Positions 45,201-55,598 of a stretch of DNA of 64,000 bases are shown one piece after another. The notes under the pieces were generated by a model that saw only the letters and a list, made by a program, of their open reading frames with translations, was not told the origin of the DNA and searched no databases. The stretch is taken from the NCBI RefSeq assembly GCF_910591885.1, contig NC_063276.1, positions 5,704,001 through 5,768,000 on the forward strand, given 5' to 3'. The DNA comes from Bombus terrestris (taxonomy: Eukaryota > Arthropoda > Insecta > Hymenoptera > Apidae). The translations under genes were made by a program, and so were the position numbers. Numbering within the stretch: position 1 is the stretch's first letter; each line of letters opens with the position of its first letter.

Positions 45201-47937
45201 ACGGTGTCCCCCGGTGTCCAACGATGTCCAACGGTGTCCAACGGTGTCCAACGATGTCCAACGGTGTCCAACGGTGTCCAACGGTGTCCAACGATGTCCA
45301 ACGGTGTCCAACGATGTCCAACGATGTCCAACGATGTCCAACGAAGTCCAACGGTGTCCAACGATGTCCAACGGTGTCCAACGATGTCCAACGGTGTCCA
45401 ACGATGTCCAACGATGTCCAACGATGTCCAACGATGTCCAACGATGTCCAACGATGTCCAACGATGTCCAACGATGTCCAACGATGTCCAACGGTGTCCA
45501 ACGGTGTCCAACGGTGTCCAACGGTGTCCAACGGTGTCCAACGGTGTCCAACGGTGTCCAACGATGTCCAACGTTGTCCAACGATGTCCAACGATGTCCA
45601 ACGATGTCCAACGATGTCCAACGGTGTCCAACGGTGTCCAACGGTGTCCAACGGTGTCCAACGGTGTCCAACGATGTCCAACGATGTCCAACGATGTCCA
45701 ACGGTGTCCAACGGTGTCCAACGGTGTCCAACGGTGTCCAACGATGTCCAACGATGTCCAACGATGTCCAACGATGTCCAACGATGTCCAACGATGTCCA
45801 ACGATGTCCAACGGTGTCCAACGATGTCCAACGGTGTCCAACGGTGTCCAACGATGTCCAACGGTGTCCAACGGTGTCCAACGATGTCCAACGATGTCCA
45901 ACGATGTCCAACGATGTCCAACGATGTCCAACGGTGTCCAACGGTGTCCAACGGTGTCCAACGGTGTCCAACGATGTCCAACGATGTCCATCGGTGTCCA
46001 ACGATGTCCAACGGTGTCCAACGGTGTCCAACGGTGTCCAACGATGTCCAACGTTGTCCAACGATGTCCAACGATGTCCAACGATGTCCAACGATGTCCA
46101 ACGATGTCCAACGATGTCCAACGATGTCCAACGATGTCCAACGATGTCCAACGATGTCCAACGTTGTCCAACGGTGTCCAACGGTGTCCAACGATGTCCA
46201 ACGGTGTCCAACGATGTCCAACGGTGTCCAACGATGTCCAACGGTGTCCAACGATGTCCAACGGTGTCCAACGATGTCCAACGGTGTCCAACGATGTCCA
46301 ACGGTGTCCAACGATGTCCAACGGTGTCCAACGATGTCCAACGATGTCCAACGATGTCCAACGATGTCCAACGGTGTCCAACGGTGTCCAACGGTGTCCA
46401 ACGGTGTCCAACGGTGTCCAACGATGTCCAACGGTGTCCAACGGTGTCCAACGGTGTCCAACGGTGTCCAACGGTGTCCAACGATGTCCAACGATGTCCA
46501 ACGATGTCCAACGATGTCCAACGATGTCCAACGATGTCCAACGGTGTCCAACGATGTCCAACGGTGTCCAACGATGTCCAACGGTGTCCAACGATGTCCA
46601 ACGGTGTCCAACGATGTCCAACGATGTCCAACGATGTCCAACGGTGTCCAACGGTGTCCAACGATGTCCAACGATGTCCAACGATGTCCAACGATGTCCA
46701 ACGATGTCCAACGATGTCCAACGATGTCCAACGATGTCCAACGGTGTCCAACGGTGTCCAACGGTGTCCAACGGTGTCCAACGGTGTCCAACGATGTCCA
46801 ACGATGTCCAACGATGTCCAACGATGTCCAACGGTGTCCAACGATGTCCAACGATGTCCAACGATGTCCAACGATGTCCAACGATGTCCAACGATGTCCA
46901 ACGATGTCCAACGATGTCCAACGATGTCCAACGATGTCCAACGATGTCCAACGATGTCCAACGATGTCCAACGATGTCCAACGATGTCCAACGATGTCCA
47001 ACGATGTCCAACGATGTCCAACGATGTCCAACGATGTCCAACGATGTCCAACGATGTCCAACGATGTCCAACGATGTCCAACGGTGTCCAACGGTGTCCA
47101 ACGATGTCCAACGGTGTCCAACGATGTCCAACGGTGTCCAACGATGTCCAACGGTGTCCAACGATGTCCAACGGTGTCCAACGATGTCCAACGATGTCCA
47201 ACGATGTCCAACGATGTCCAACGATGTCCAACGGTGTCCAACGATGTCCAACGATGTCCAACGATGTCCAACGGTGTCCAACGATGTCCAACGGTGTCCA
47301 ACGGTGTCCAACGATGTCCAACGGTGTCCAACGGTGTCCAACGATGTCCAACGGTGTCCAACGATGTCCAACGGTGTCCAACGATGTCCAACGATGTCCA
47401 ACGATGTCCAACGATGTCCAACGATGTCCAACGATGTCCAACGATGTCCAACGATGTCCAACGGTGTCCAACGGTGTCCAACGGTGTCCAACGGTGTCCA
47501 ACGGTGTCCAACGATGACCAACGATGTCCAACGATGTCCAACGATGTCCAACGATGTCCAACGGTGTCCAACGATGTCCAAGGATGTCCAACGATGTCCA
47601 ACGATGTCCAACGATGTCCAACGATGTCCAACGATGTCCAACGATGTCCAACGATGTCCAACGATGTCCAACGATGTCCAACGATGTCCAACGATGTCCA
47701 ACGATGTCCAACGATGTCCAACGATGTCCAACGATGTCCAACGATGTCCAACGATGTCCAACGATGTCCAACGATGTCCAACGATGTCCAACGATGTCCA
47801 ATGATGTCCAACGATGTCCAACGATGTCCAACGATGTCCAACGATGTCCAACGATGTCCAACGGTGTCCAACGGTGTCCAACGGTGTCCAACGATATCCA
47901 ACGGTGTCCAACGATGTCCAACGGTGTCCCACGGTGA
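45201..47937. repeat. Long 10-bp satellite array, about 274 units
   Basis: ACGATGTCCA and ACGGTGTCCA units run for 2.74 kb in perfect 10-base register: I see no insertion or deletion. Variation is almost only A or G at position 4. Rare variants are ACGTTGTCCA (three), ACGAAGTCCA, TCGGTGTCCA, ACGATGACCA, AGGATGTCCA, ATGATGTCCA and ACGATATCCA. Runs of one type alternate with stretches of strict A/G alternation. All six frames are open because the unit contains no stop in any frame; these are not genes. Confidence 0.98.
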
Positions 47938-47943
47938 CCTACG

Positions 47944-49170
47944 GTGCAGCCCAGTCTGTATCATCCAAAATTCTGTTCGCGGCATTTGGAGATACAAACC
48001 GGACTGCTGCGTAGTTCTTAGCTTGGTATCGTTTTCCAAAGATTAATCAACTGATTAATTTTTTGGAAAACGATGCCAATTACCAGGTCTCACCACGCGG
48101 AGGTGACTACGCAAGAGACCCGCCCATGGGTTATTTAACATTATACATCGATCTCGACATTCAACCTAGTGGCAGAATGTCGAGTTCCGACTCTACTTGA
48201 CCATGGGCCTGCGTAAAGAAATAGTTGTTTCGTGGCCTGCGAAACACATATCTCCAACGCAGCGCTTACACAAATCTTTACAAACTTAAAACAACATACA
48301 TAGCACAACATCTATCTCCCACACAAAGATTACATCGATCAGTATAAATATTGTACAATAATTGGTATCCCTACTGGCATCATTCGGTATCAAAGACACA
48401 TTTGTCTAACTTGGAACGAATGAAAGGAAATGAAGCTAACGAACGAACTAACAAACCTACGCGACGTACTCCCGTGCACCGGATAACCCGAAGGATTAGC
48501 GGAAAGCCCAAGTATTGACCATAACTCGATTCCTGTTTCGCCGTTCGAAACTTATACGAGTCGCGGTCGATGGCGTCGATCGATGATGCCAGTGATCCGC
48601 TGGTGATCTAGCCGTGGATCCAGCACATAGGCCGGCAACTTAACACACTCCAACTGAACATGTGGAACCCGGGGAGGGGCCGCTGAACAGGATTTCGAAG
48701 GCATGGCCCCAACTGAACAGTGGGGCCCACCCCCGCGGGCCCGAACAGGATTACGGAGGACGTGAAATTGCAGGTCCCTGACCGAGTACAGAAGTACCAA
48801 TCGGACAGGAGTGCAGATCCACGACTGAATCCCCAACAGATTCGCAAGCATCAGCGGCGCGACGACAACTCCCGCGATCCGGTGCGAACGTCGAGCAGTC
48901 GTCGAGCAGTTACAAAGACTGAGGTGTGCTTGGGCCGCCTTACGAATCCCAAGAGTTGTCCAGTGCACGTTGACCCGCGCGTACCCGGAATACGCACGAG
49001 CGAGTACGTTACGCGACAGTTTGAAACAACTGAGCGATCGCGAACCTACAAATCGCGGGTACAATTTTTCGTTCCAAGATGGATAAGTATCGCTGTACAG
49101 AATGAGCTCACAATGCACTTAACATAGGTATCTATCTTACGATTAATTAAGGCTAAAACGCACGCATTCT
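47944..49170. repeat. Module M3
   Basis: Full module. From about 48,063 on it is the offset-16,962 twin of M1; left of that it differs (CAGTCTGTATC with GATACAAACCGGACTG in H1, GGTATCGTTTTCC in H2). Confidence 0.85.
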
Positions 49171-49652
49171 ACGGTGTCCCCCGGTGTCCAACGATGTCCA
49201 ACGGTGTCCAACGGTGTCCAACGATGTCCAACGGTGCAGTCCAGTGTAGATCATCCAAAATTCTTTTCGCGTTTTTTGGTGATCTACACTGGACCAACGG
49301 TGTTCTACGGTCTCCAGCGGCGTCCCACGGTGTCCAACGGCATCCCACGTTGCAGTCCAGTTTAGATTATCCAAAATTCTCTTCGTGGCTTTTCGTAATC
49401 CAAAATGGACTGTATTAGCGTGATTCTGAGCTTGATATCGAATTGTTGTGCAATGTTCGTACTTATCAATGTAGTCGTTTTCTGAAAATTAATCAACTGA
49501 TTAATCTGCGAAAACAATTACATCGATCGGTACAAACATTGTACAATAATTCGCAACCGTACTGGCAACATTCGGTATCAATGATACATATGTCTAACTT
49601 GGAACCACAGAAAGGAAATGAAAGTACTGACACTGTATATACAATTTAGAGT
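49171..49652. repeat. Second copy of the short satellite block, hairpin and M'
   Basis: Twin of 32209-32690: 6-7 satellite units, the near-perfect hairpin at 49239-49294, then M'. I saw no differences from copy 1. Confidence 0.9.
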
Positions 49653-49946
49653 TTTGCAAAAGAGACATACGACTCGTTGTACTAAGCTTATGAAGATATC
49701 GAAAAGTTATATACTCCAACGTGACCGCAATATTTTTCTTTTAAAAATGGGAAAACGGGAAGAAGCCTGAACAATCAGACGATGGAAGAAAAATCATTTG
49801 GGCATCTAGCATACATATTTAATATGCTATGAAATGTTTTGACATTTCAACGGAACCTTTCCTACGGGTTAAACGATCATGGTGAGCAAGCCCTGGATTC
49901 TTTTGTCAAATACAGATCGAGAACAGACAGCACAATTAGTATAACA
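49653..49946 (+). other. Leader upstream of the second gypsy copy
   Basis: Twin of 32691-32984. Again no recognisable LTR or primer-binding site. Confidence 0.4.
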
Positions 49947-52900
49947 ATGGCAACGCCACGAGAAGACAAAACCGAAACTGTTAGCGCCGCTTTAACTAAC
50001 AGCGGAATAGACCCAACAGTTAAAGCTTTGCTTGATGCAATGCAGAAACAAATGAGTATGCTTACACTGCGTATGTATGAAGTTGTAGCAAAAACAAAAA
50101 CGGGAAATGTATCGGAGGCCAGTTCCTTAATAACCGTAGACGAAGTAACCCACACCGCTAAAGATCAATCGGTCCTTCGAGAACCTCGCCCATTACTTCA
50201 AACACCACCTCAACCATCCTGGGAAAGGACTTTTCCTGAACAATATACGCAACCAGAGCTAAAAGCTGAGAGTGCATTAAAATGCATTCCGATATTAAAC
50301 GGAGAGGATGATATAGACGTGGAGGATTTTATTCATGAAATACAAGAAGTAAGAATGATGTGTAGCGAACCAACACTATTACTAAAAATGATTAAAATAG
50401 AGAAGATTGTAGGAAAAGCCGCAATGGCAATCCGCAATATTCGTATTACCGAATTCGAATCTCTGTATGAAGCATTGAGACGTAATGTAGCTGCGCAAGT
50501 ATCAGTGAGAGAACAACAGGACGAATTAAGGGAAATGAGGCAAGGATTAACCGAAAGCGTGCAAAACTATAACATCAGATTTCGAAGTGTTTTTAACAAA
50601 CTCCAACACAGCATTACCAACGAGTATAGAGACGAACTAACTCGACGGGTGATGAATGAGCAACTATACATGGACTCTGTGACCGACTATGTAAGAGGCC
50701 TTCGTCCAGAAATAGGGCAGGCGCTAATGGCTAATCTCCCCCCAAATCTCATCGAAGCAGAAAGGAAAGCAATGAATATGGAAAGATACTTTCGCGAGCA
50801 CAGCTCTCGCAGACAGATGACGCGACAAACAACCGCCCCGCCATTTTATCGTAACCAGGCTTCTCATCCAGTAGACAATCGCCTCGCTATTACAAGTAAC
50901 ACAAATAATAAAACTTCATTCACACAAAATATTCTACCAAGAACGAACAATTTTACGAAGTTTGGGAACAGACCATTAAGCGAAAGGACGCAAGCGAAAT
51001 GTCCCCAAATGCAATCGATTGGGACACCTTCCCAATCAATGCCAAAATTTTCCGATACCGCCTCAAAGAAAAGCCCCTCCAGGAATAAACCACGTTCAAG
51101 AACAATCGGAATTAACAATGCTACCTCAGGAAGATTATCCACAATACTATTACAATTACCAGGACGACCAGGATTGCGATTTCTCGTTGACTCCGGGGCA
51201 GGAATCAACTTGCTTAAACAAAGATGCTACCCAGGAAAGACAACAATACCAGACACAAAGAAATTCTCCATGGGACATTCCAAATACGAATCTAATTCCA
51301 AAGTCAAATTGAATTTGTTCGACAAAAAGATAGACTTCTCTTTAATAGATGACGATTTCCCAATTATAGAAGATGGCGTATTAGGCTTACCCGGTTTGAA
51401 TCAATATCGATTCGAACTCTCCAACGAAACATTGAAATTAGATAACAACACCCTTCTGCTGCAACAAGAACCAACCCTTGCACCAGGAGAAACCATTCAA
51501 AAAATTGTATACCTCGAAGGGAAGCCAACGCCAGTGTGCTTTATCAATGGTGGTAAGTCCTCAATTCAAGTTTCTAACATTATCGAAAATACAAATACCA
51601 TAGATCAAATCCAAAAATTCAAATCTTCGATTCGACTATCGCACATAGAAAAACCTCTCAGAGAACCTATAGAAAAGATTCTTCTCTATTACATGGATGT
51701 ATTTAATTTAGACAGCGAAACATTACCGTGTACATCTCTTGCTAAACATTCCATTACATTGAAAGAAGATAAAATCATCAACGTAAAATCCTACCGTCCT
51801 CCCGAACACCATAAAATCGAAATAAACAAACAAATGACGGAAATGTTAGACAAAAAGATTATAGAACCCTCCGACTCTCCCTATAACTCTCCCGTCTGGG
51901 TCGTCCCAAAGAAAATCGACGCGTCGGGGAAACAAAAGTGGCGAATAGTGATTGACTTTCGGAAGTTAAACGAATTAACGGACCAAGACGCATATCCATT
52001 ACCCGACATTGACGATATACTATCGCAACTAGGGAACGCAAAATATTTCTCCGCTTTAGACTTATCCTCGGGATTCCACCAAATACCCATGGATGAGAAT
52101 TCGAGGAAGTACACTGCATTTAGCACACCACAAGGGCACTTCCACTATAACAGAATGCCATTCGGGCTCAAGAACGCACCCGCTACCTTTCAAAGAATGA
52201 TGGACACCGCGTTAAGAGGTTTAATTAATAATCATTGTTTCGTCTATCTCGATGATATCATTATATTCGGGCAATCGATAGAGGAACATAATAAAAACCT
52301 AGCCATTATACTCCAAGGACTCAGGGAAGTAGGTCTAAAAGTACAACCGGATAAATGTGAATTCCTAAAACCCGAATTGGAATATTTAGGACACTTAGTG
52401 ACAGCAAACGGAGTAAAACCTAACCCTGAAAAGATAGAAGCAGTAAAGAACTTCAAACTACCCAAAAATCCTACGGATGTAAAATCGTTCCTTGGGTTAG
52501 CCGGATACTATAGAAAATTTATTAGGAATTTCTCGAAAATTGCCAAACCGTTAACGGAACTAACTAAGAAAGACATACAATTCCACTGGACTGACAAAAC
52601 ACAACTTAGCTTCGATACATTAAAAGAAAGACTATGCCAAGCACCAGTACTAAAATACCCCGACTATACGAAAACATTTACGTTAACAACGGACGCCAGT
52701 AATGAAGGTCTAGGAGCCATCCTTTCACAAGACGGACACCCTTGTTGCTTCATTTCAAGGACATTAAACCCCCCTGAACGAAATTATACTACGACGGAAA
52801 AAGAATTATTGGCCATCGTTTGGGCAGTTAGAAGATTTAGGCAATATTTATTAGGCCGCAAATTCAAAATTCAAACAGACCACCAAGCCCTTAAATGGCT

Positions 52901-54209
52901 GCACAACTGCAAGGACCCCTCTAGTCGATTGATTCGATGGAGATTGAGATTAGAGGAATACGAATACGATATAGAGTACGTAAAAGGAAAGGAAAACGTA
53001 GCCGCTGACACCCTATCCAGAGTACACGCGATAACACAAACTGACGTTTTATTAAGACAATTCAGAGACTGGGAAAAATCAGAAGAAATACCAAAATTAT
53101 TGAAACTAACATCTAACAAAGACAACTTTTTCCAATTAACAAAACCATATCTGGGCCCATATGACGAAACCGTATGGTTACAGAAAATATCAGACATACT
53201 TAAAACAAATAGAAAGATAGGAATAGGAGACAATAACTTAAACGCACAAGACAAAGCACACATAAAAAGATTTCTTTTATTTTTCAATGACCAACGCGAC
53301 GACATAGAATTTGCTTACGAACCAATACAGAGTTTAAGCGAAGAGGAAATAGAACAAGTACTAAAAGAAAATCATGACTTGGTAGGACATCCCGGAATAC
53401 AAAAGACGTACGACAGAATCCGAGGCAAATATGATATCCCACATCTAATAGACAGAGTAAAAGGCAGAATAGGAACTTGCGCGACATGTCAAACATCAAA
53501 GACTACTCGGATAAGAGGAAAGGAGGAACCACAGATAACCGACACCCCGTTAGAATCTAACGACAAAATCGCTATGGATGTGATAGGCCCGTTGAAAAAG
53601 ACCAAGATAGGAAACCAATACATTCTCTCTATACACGATGAACTAACCAAATATTTAATACTTGTGCCCCTAAAAACACAACAGACCCAATCAATCTGGA
53701 ATGCTTTACTGAATCATTACATTTATATATTCTCCGCACCGAAACGTATATTAACTGACAGAGGACAAAGTTTCATTAGCGAGATAATGCAACGATACGA
53801 AGAAGCATTTAGGATCAAACACATAAAAACCACCTCATTCCATCCACAATCCAACGGAAGCCTAGAACGAACACATGCTGTAATATCCGACATGTTAAAA
53901 GCTATACAAAACGATAATGAAACAGAATGGGATCAAAACCTAAATTTTGTGTGTCTAGCATATAACACTATGGTTCATGATGCCACTGGATATACCCCTT
54001 TTGAACTAACATTTGGACACAAAGCCAATCTCCCATCTACCATATCCCAAAATCCGCAAAGAACATACGCTAATGAGGTCAGCTTCAGGAAACGAGAATG
54101 GGATGCCAAGCTACTTAAAGCCAGGGAAACTCTAATGAAGAGTAAACAAAGATACCAAAGAGATCAAAGAAAAAAATTCTCCACGAATCCGATGATTTCG
54201 TGCCCTTAG
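49947..54209 (+). CDS. Ty3/gypsy retrotransposon gag-pol polyprotein, copy 2
   Basis: Twin of copy 1 at an offset of 16,962 bases with an identical 1420-residue product. The only base difference I noticed in the frame is C at 50741 for T at 33779, a silent proline change. It has the same intact protease, reverse transcriptase, RNase H and DD35E integrase, the same split zinc knuckle (first Cys codon 51000-51002, remaining ligands in the +1 frame up to 51312) and the same slippery heptamer (51045-51051). A shared defect and near-zero divergence mean the copies arose by duplication of the whole segment, not by a second retrotransposition. Confidence 0.93.
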   Translation: MATPREDKTETVSAALTNSGIDPTVKALLDAMQKQMSMLTLRMYEVVAKTKTGNVSEASSLITVDEVTHTAKDQSVLREPRPLLQTPPQPSWERTFPEQYTQPELKAESALKCIPILNGEDDIDVEDFIHEIQEVRMMCSEPTLLLKMIKIEKIVGKAAMAIRNIRITEFESLYEALRRNVAAQVSVREQQDELREMRQGLTESVQNYNIRFRSVFNKLQHSITNEYRDELTRRVMNEQLYMDSVTDYVRGLRPEIGQALMANLPPNLIEAERKAMNMERYFREHSSRRQMTRQTTAPPFYRNQASHPVDNRLAITSNTNNKTSFTQNILPRTNNFTKFGNRPLSERTQAKCPQMQSIGTPSQSMPKFSDTASKKSPSRNKPRSRTIGINNATSGRLSTILLQLPGRPGLRFLVDSGAGINLLKQRCYPGKTTIPDTKKFSMGHSKYESNSKVKLNLFDKKIDFSLIDDDFPIIEDGVLGLPGLNQYRFELSNETLKLDNNTLLLQQEPTLAPGETIQKIVYLEGKPTPVCFINGGKSSIQVSNIIENTNTIDQIQKFKSSIRLSHIEKPLREPIEKILLYYMDVFNLDSETLPCTSLAKHSITLKEDKIINVKSYRPPEHHKIEINKQMTEMLDKKIIEPSDSPYNSPVWVVPKKIDASGKQKWRIVIDFRKLNELTDQDAYPLPDIDDILSQLGNAKYFSALDLSSGFHQIPMDENSRKYTAFSTPQGHFHYNRMPFGLKNAPATFQRMMDTALRGLINNHCFVYLDDIIIFGQSIEEHNKNLAIILQGLREVGLKVQPDKCEFLKPELEYLGHLVTANGVKPNPEKIEAVKNFKLPKNPTDVKSFLGLAGYYRKFIRNFSKIAKPLTELTKKDIQFHWTDKTQLSFDTLKERLCQAPVLKYPDYTKTFTLTTDASNEGLGAILSQDGHPCCFISRTLNPPERNYTTTEKELLAIVWAVRRFRQYLLGRKFKIQTDHQALKWLHNCKDPSSRLIRWRLRLEEYEYDIEYVKGKENVAADTLSRVHAITQTDVLLRQFRDWEKSEEIPKLLKLTSNKDNFFQLTKPYLGPYDETVWLQKISDILKTNRKIGIGDNNLNAQDKAHIKRFLLFFNDQRDDIEFAYEPIQSLSEEEIEQVLKENHDLVGHPGIQKTYDRIRGKYDIPHLIDRVKGRIGTCATCQTSKTTRIRGKEEPQITDTPLESNDKIAMDVIGPLKKTKIGNQYILSIHDELTKYLILVPLKTQQTQSIWNALLNHYIYIFSAPKRILTDRGQSFISEIMQRYEEAFRIKHIKTTSFHPQSNGSLERTHAVISDMLKAIQNDNETEWDQNLNFVCLAYNTMVHDATGYTPFELTFGHKANLPSTISQNPQRTYANEVSFRKREWDAKLLKARETLMKSKQRYQRDQRKKFSTNPMISCP

Positions 54210-55563
54210 GCATACCCATCATAGTTTTCCTCGACAGCGTTACCGCGATGGAGAACCACTCTCCGGCACGATCTCAAAGACGATTCAAGTAACTCTCAGA
54301 TACGTAGTGATTGCCTCGTGCATTAACATTGAGTACAACTTAGACGCTGAAGAAAAGTAGAGTTCGTCATCCCCTTGACCGCGGATTCGTTAGTGAGCCT
54401 AGGATCATTGTCATTAGCTTCTCGAGTATCTAATTATCGCGATTACTTGTCCAATTCCATCATAGTCATATTTGCACTAGTAAATATCTCCTCTATTGCA
54501 TAATGATCACGTCTAGCGCCAATAGGGATTCGTTTCACGCCCTCAACCCTAACTCAAATCTTAACGCCAACCCGACATATATATTATACATTCGTAATAA
54601 AGTTCTGTATTTCAGCAGTCATGGTAACGTTAACGCTGACAAAGGAATATGTCTTATAGCAGTATTTTCAGTAATAAACGTAGTAATAAGGGGCGCTGAA
54701 AAAGAAACAAAGCAGTAGCCAGAAGGGCTACTAAAATTCAATCGTCTTCCACTCTATATAAACCCGATCAACACGCCGAGAGTGGAACTGAATATTCTTG
54801 TTTCGCAACACTAATTTACTACTAATATTTATGAAGCAGAAAATTCTCAAAATCAAACGCGACGAGTGCTTCGTTATATCTGCAATATCAATTAATCTAC
54901 CATTAAAAAAAAAGAGAAAAATCTGAAAATTCCCGATATCTGATACGCAACGCTAATAACTATAAATCTACGCACTCGTATTTAAGCAATACGCAACACT
55001 AATAGCGAGAGATTGCAGTGCAACCATTTAGGAGGTTGCCGATGAACGATCACACTTGTACAGCTCTTTAGGCTGTACGTGTGATCCAGGAGCAGTGTCC
55101 GACAAATGCAGTCGGAGGGTTTGGGCAGTTTGTGAACGCAACTCTACTTAACAAAACGCGATCATTCATTATCGCAACGCTAACAGGAAAAATAAGTAGA
55201 ACTCGCGATGGAACAATGTCGCAACGCTAATTCTTAAAGTGAATTTAATGAAAATTGCTATTTACTATTTGAAAAAGCTACTTTAAATATCCTAGTATTG
55301 CTACTTAAACAGAAAAAATTCTAAAAATTGCAAAAGACAATCGCGATATCGTAATTCGCAACTCTAAAGCAAACGCGATTATCATTTTATCGCAACTCTA
55401 ATTCAAACCGTAATCATTCTCTCGTCACACTAATGAAAAGCCGTGATATTATTTCGCAACTCTAATACAACCCGTAATTAATTTGTCGCAACACTAATAA
55501 GAAAAATCGCGATTTGCCCAATGGGACGATGGACCGATATATACATCGGCCAAAAAAACAAAG

Positions 55564-55598
<35 letters not shown>

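Noticed and set aside
45201..47937. CRISPR-like repeat array
   Set aside because: Units are contiguous 10-mers without spacers, in a eukaryotic genome.
45173..48046. Giant open frames of 767-946 codons on both strands
   Set aside because: They are pure translations of a 10-bp satellite with no stop in any frame; all six frames are open together, so openness carries no coding evidence.
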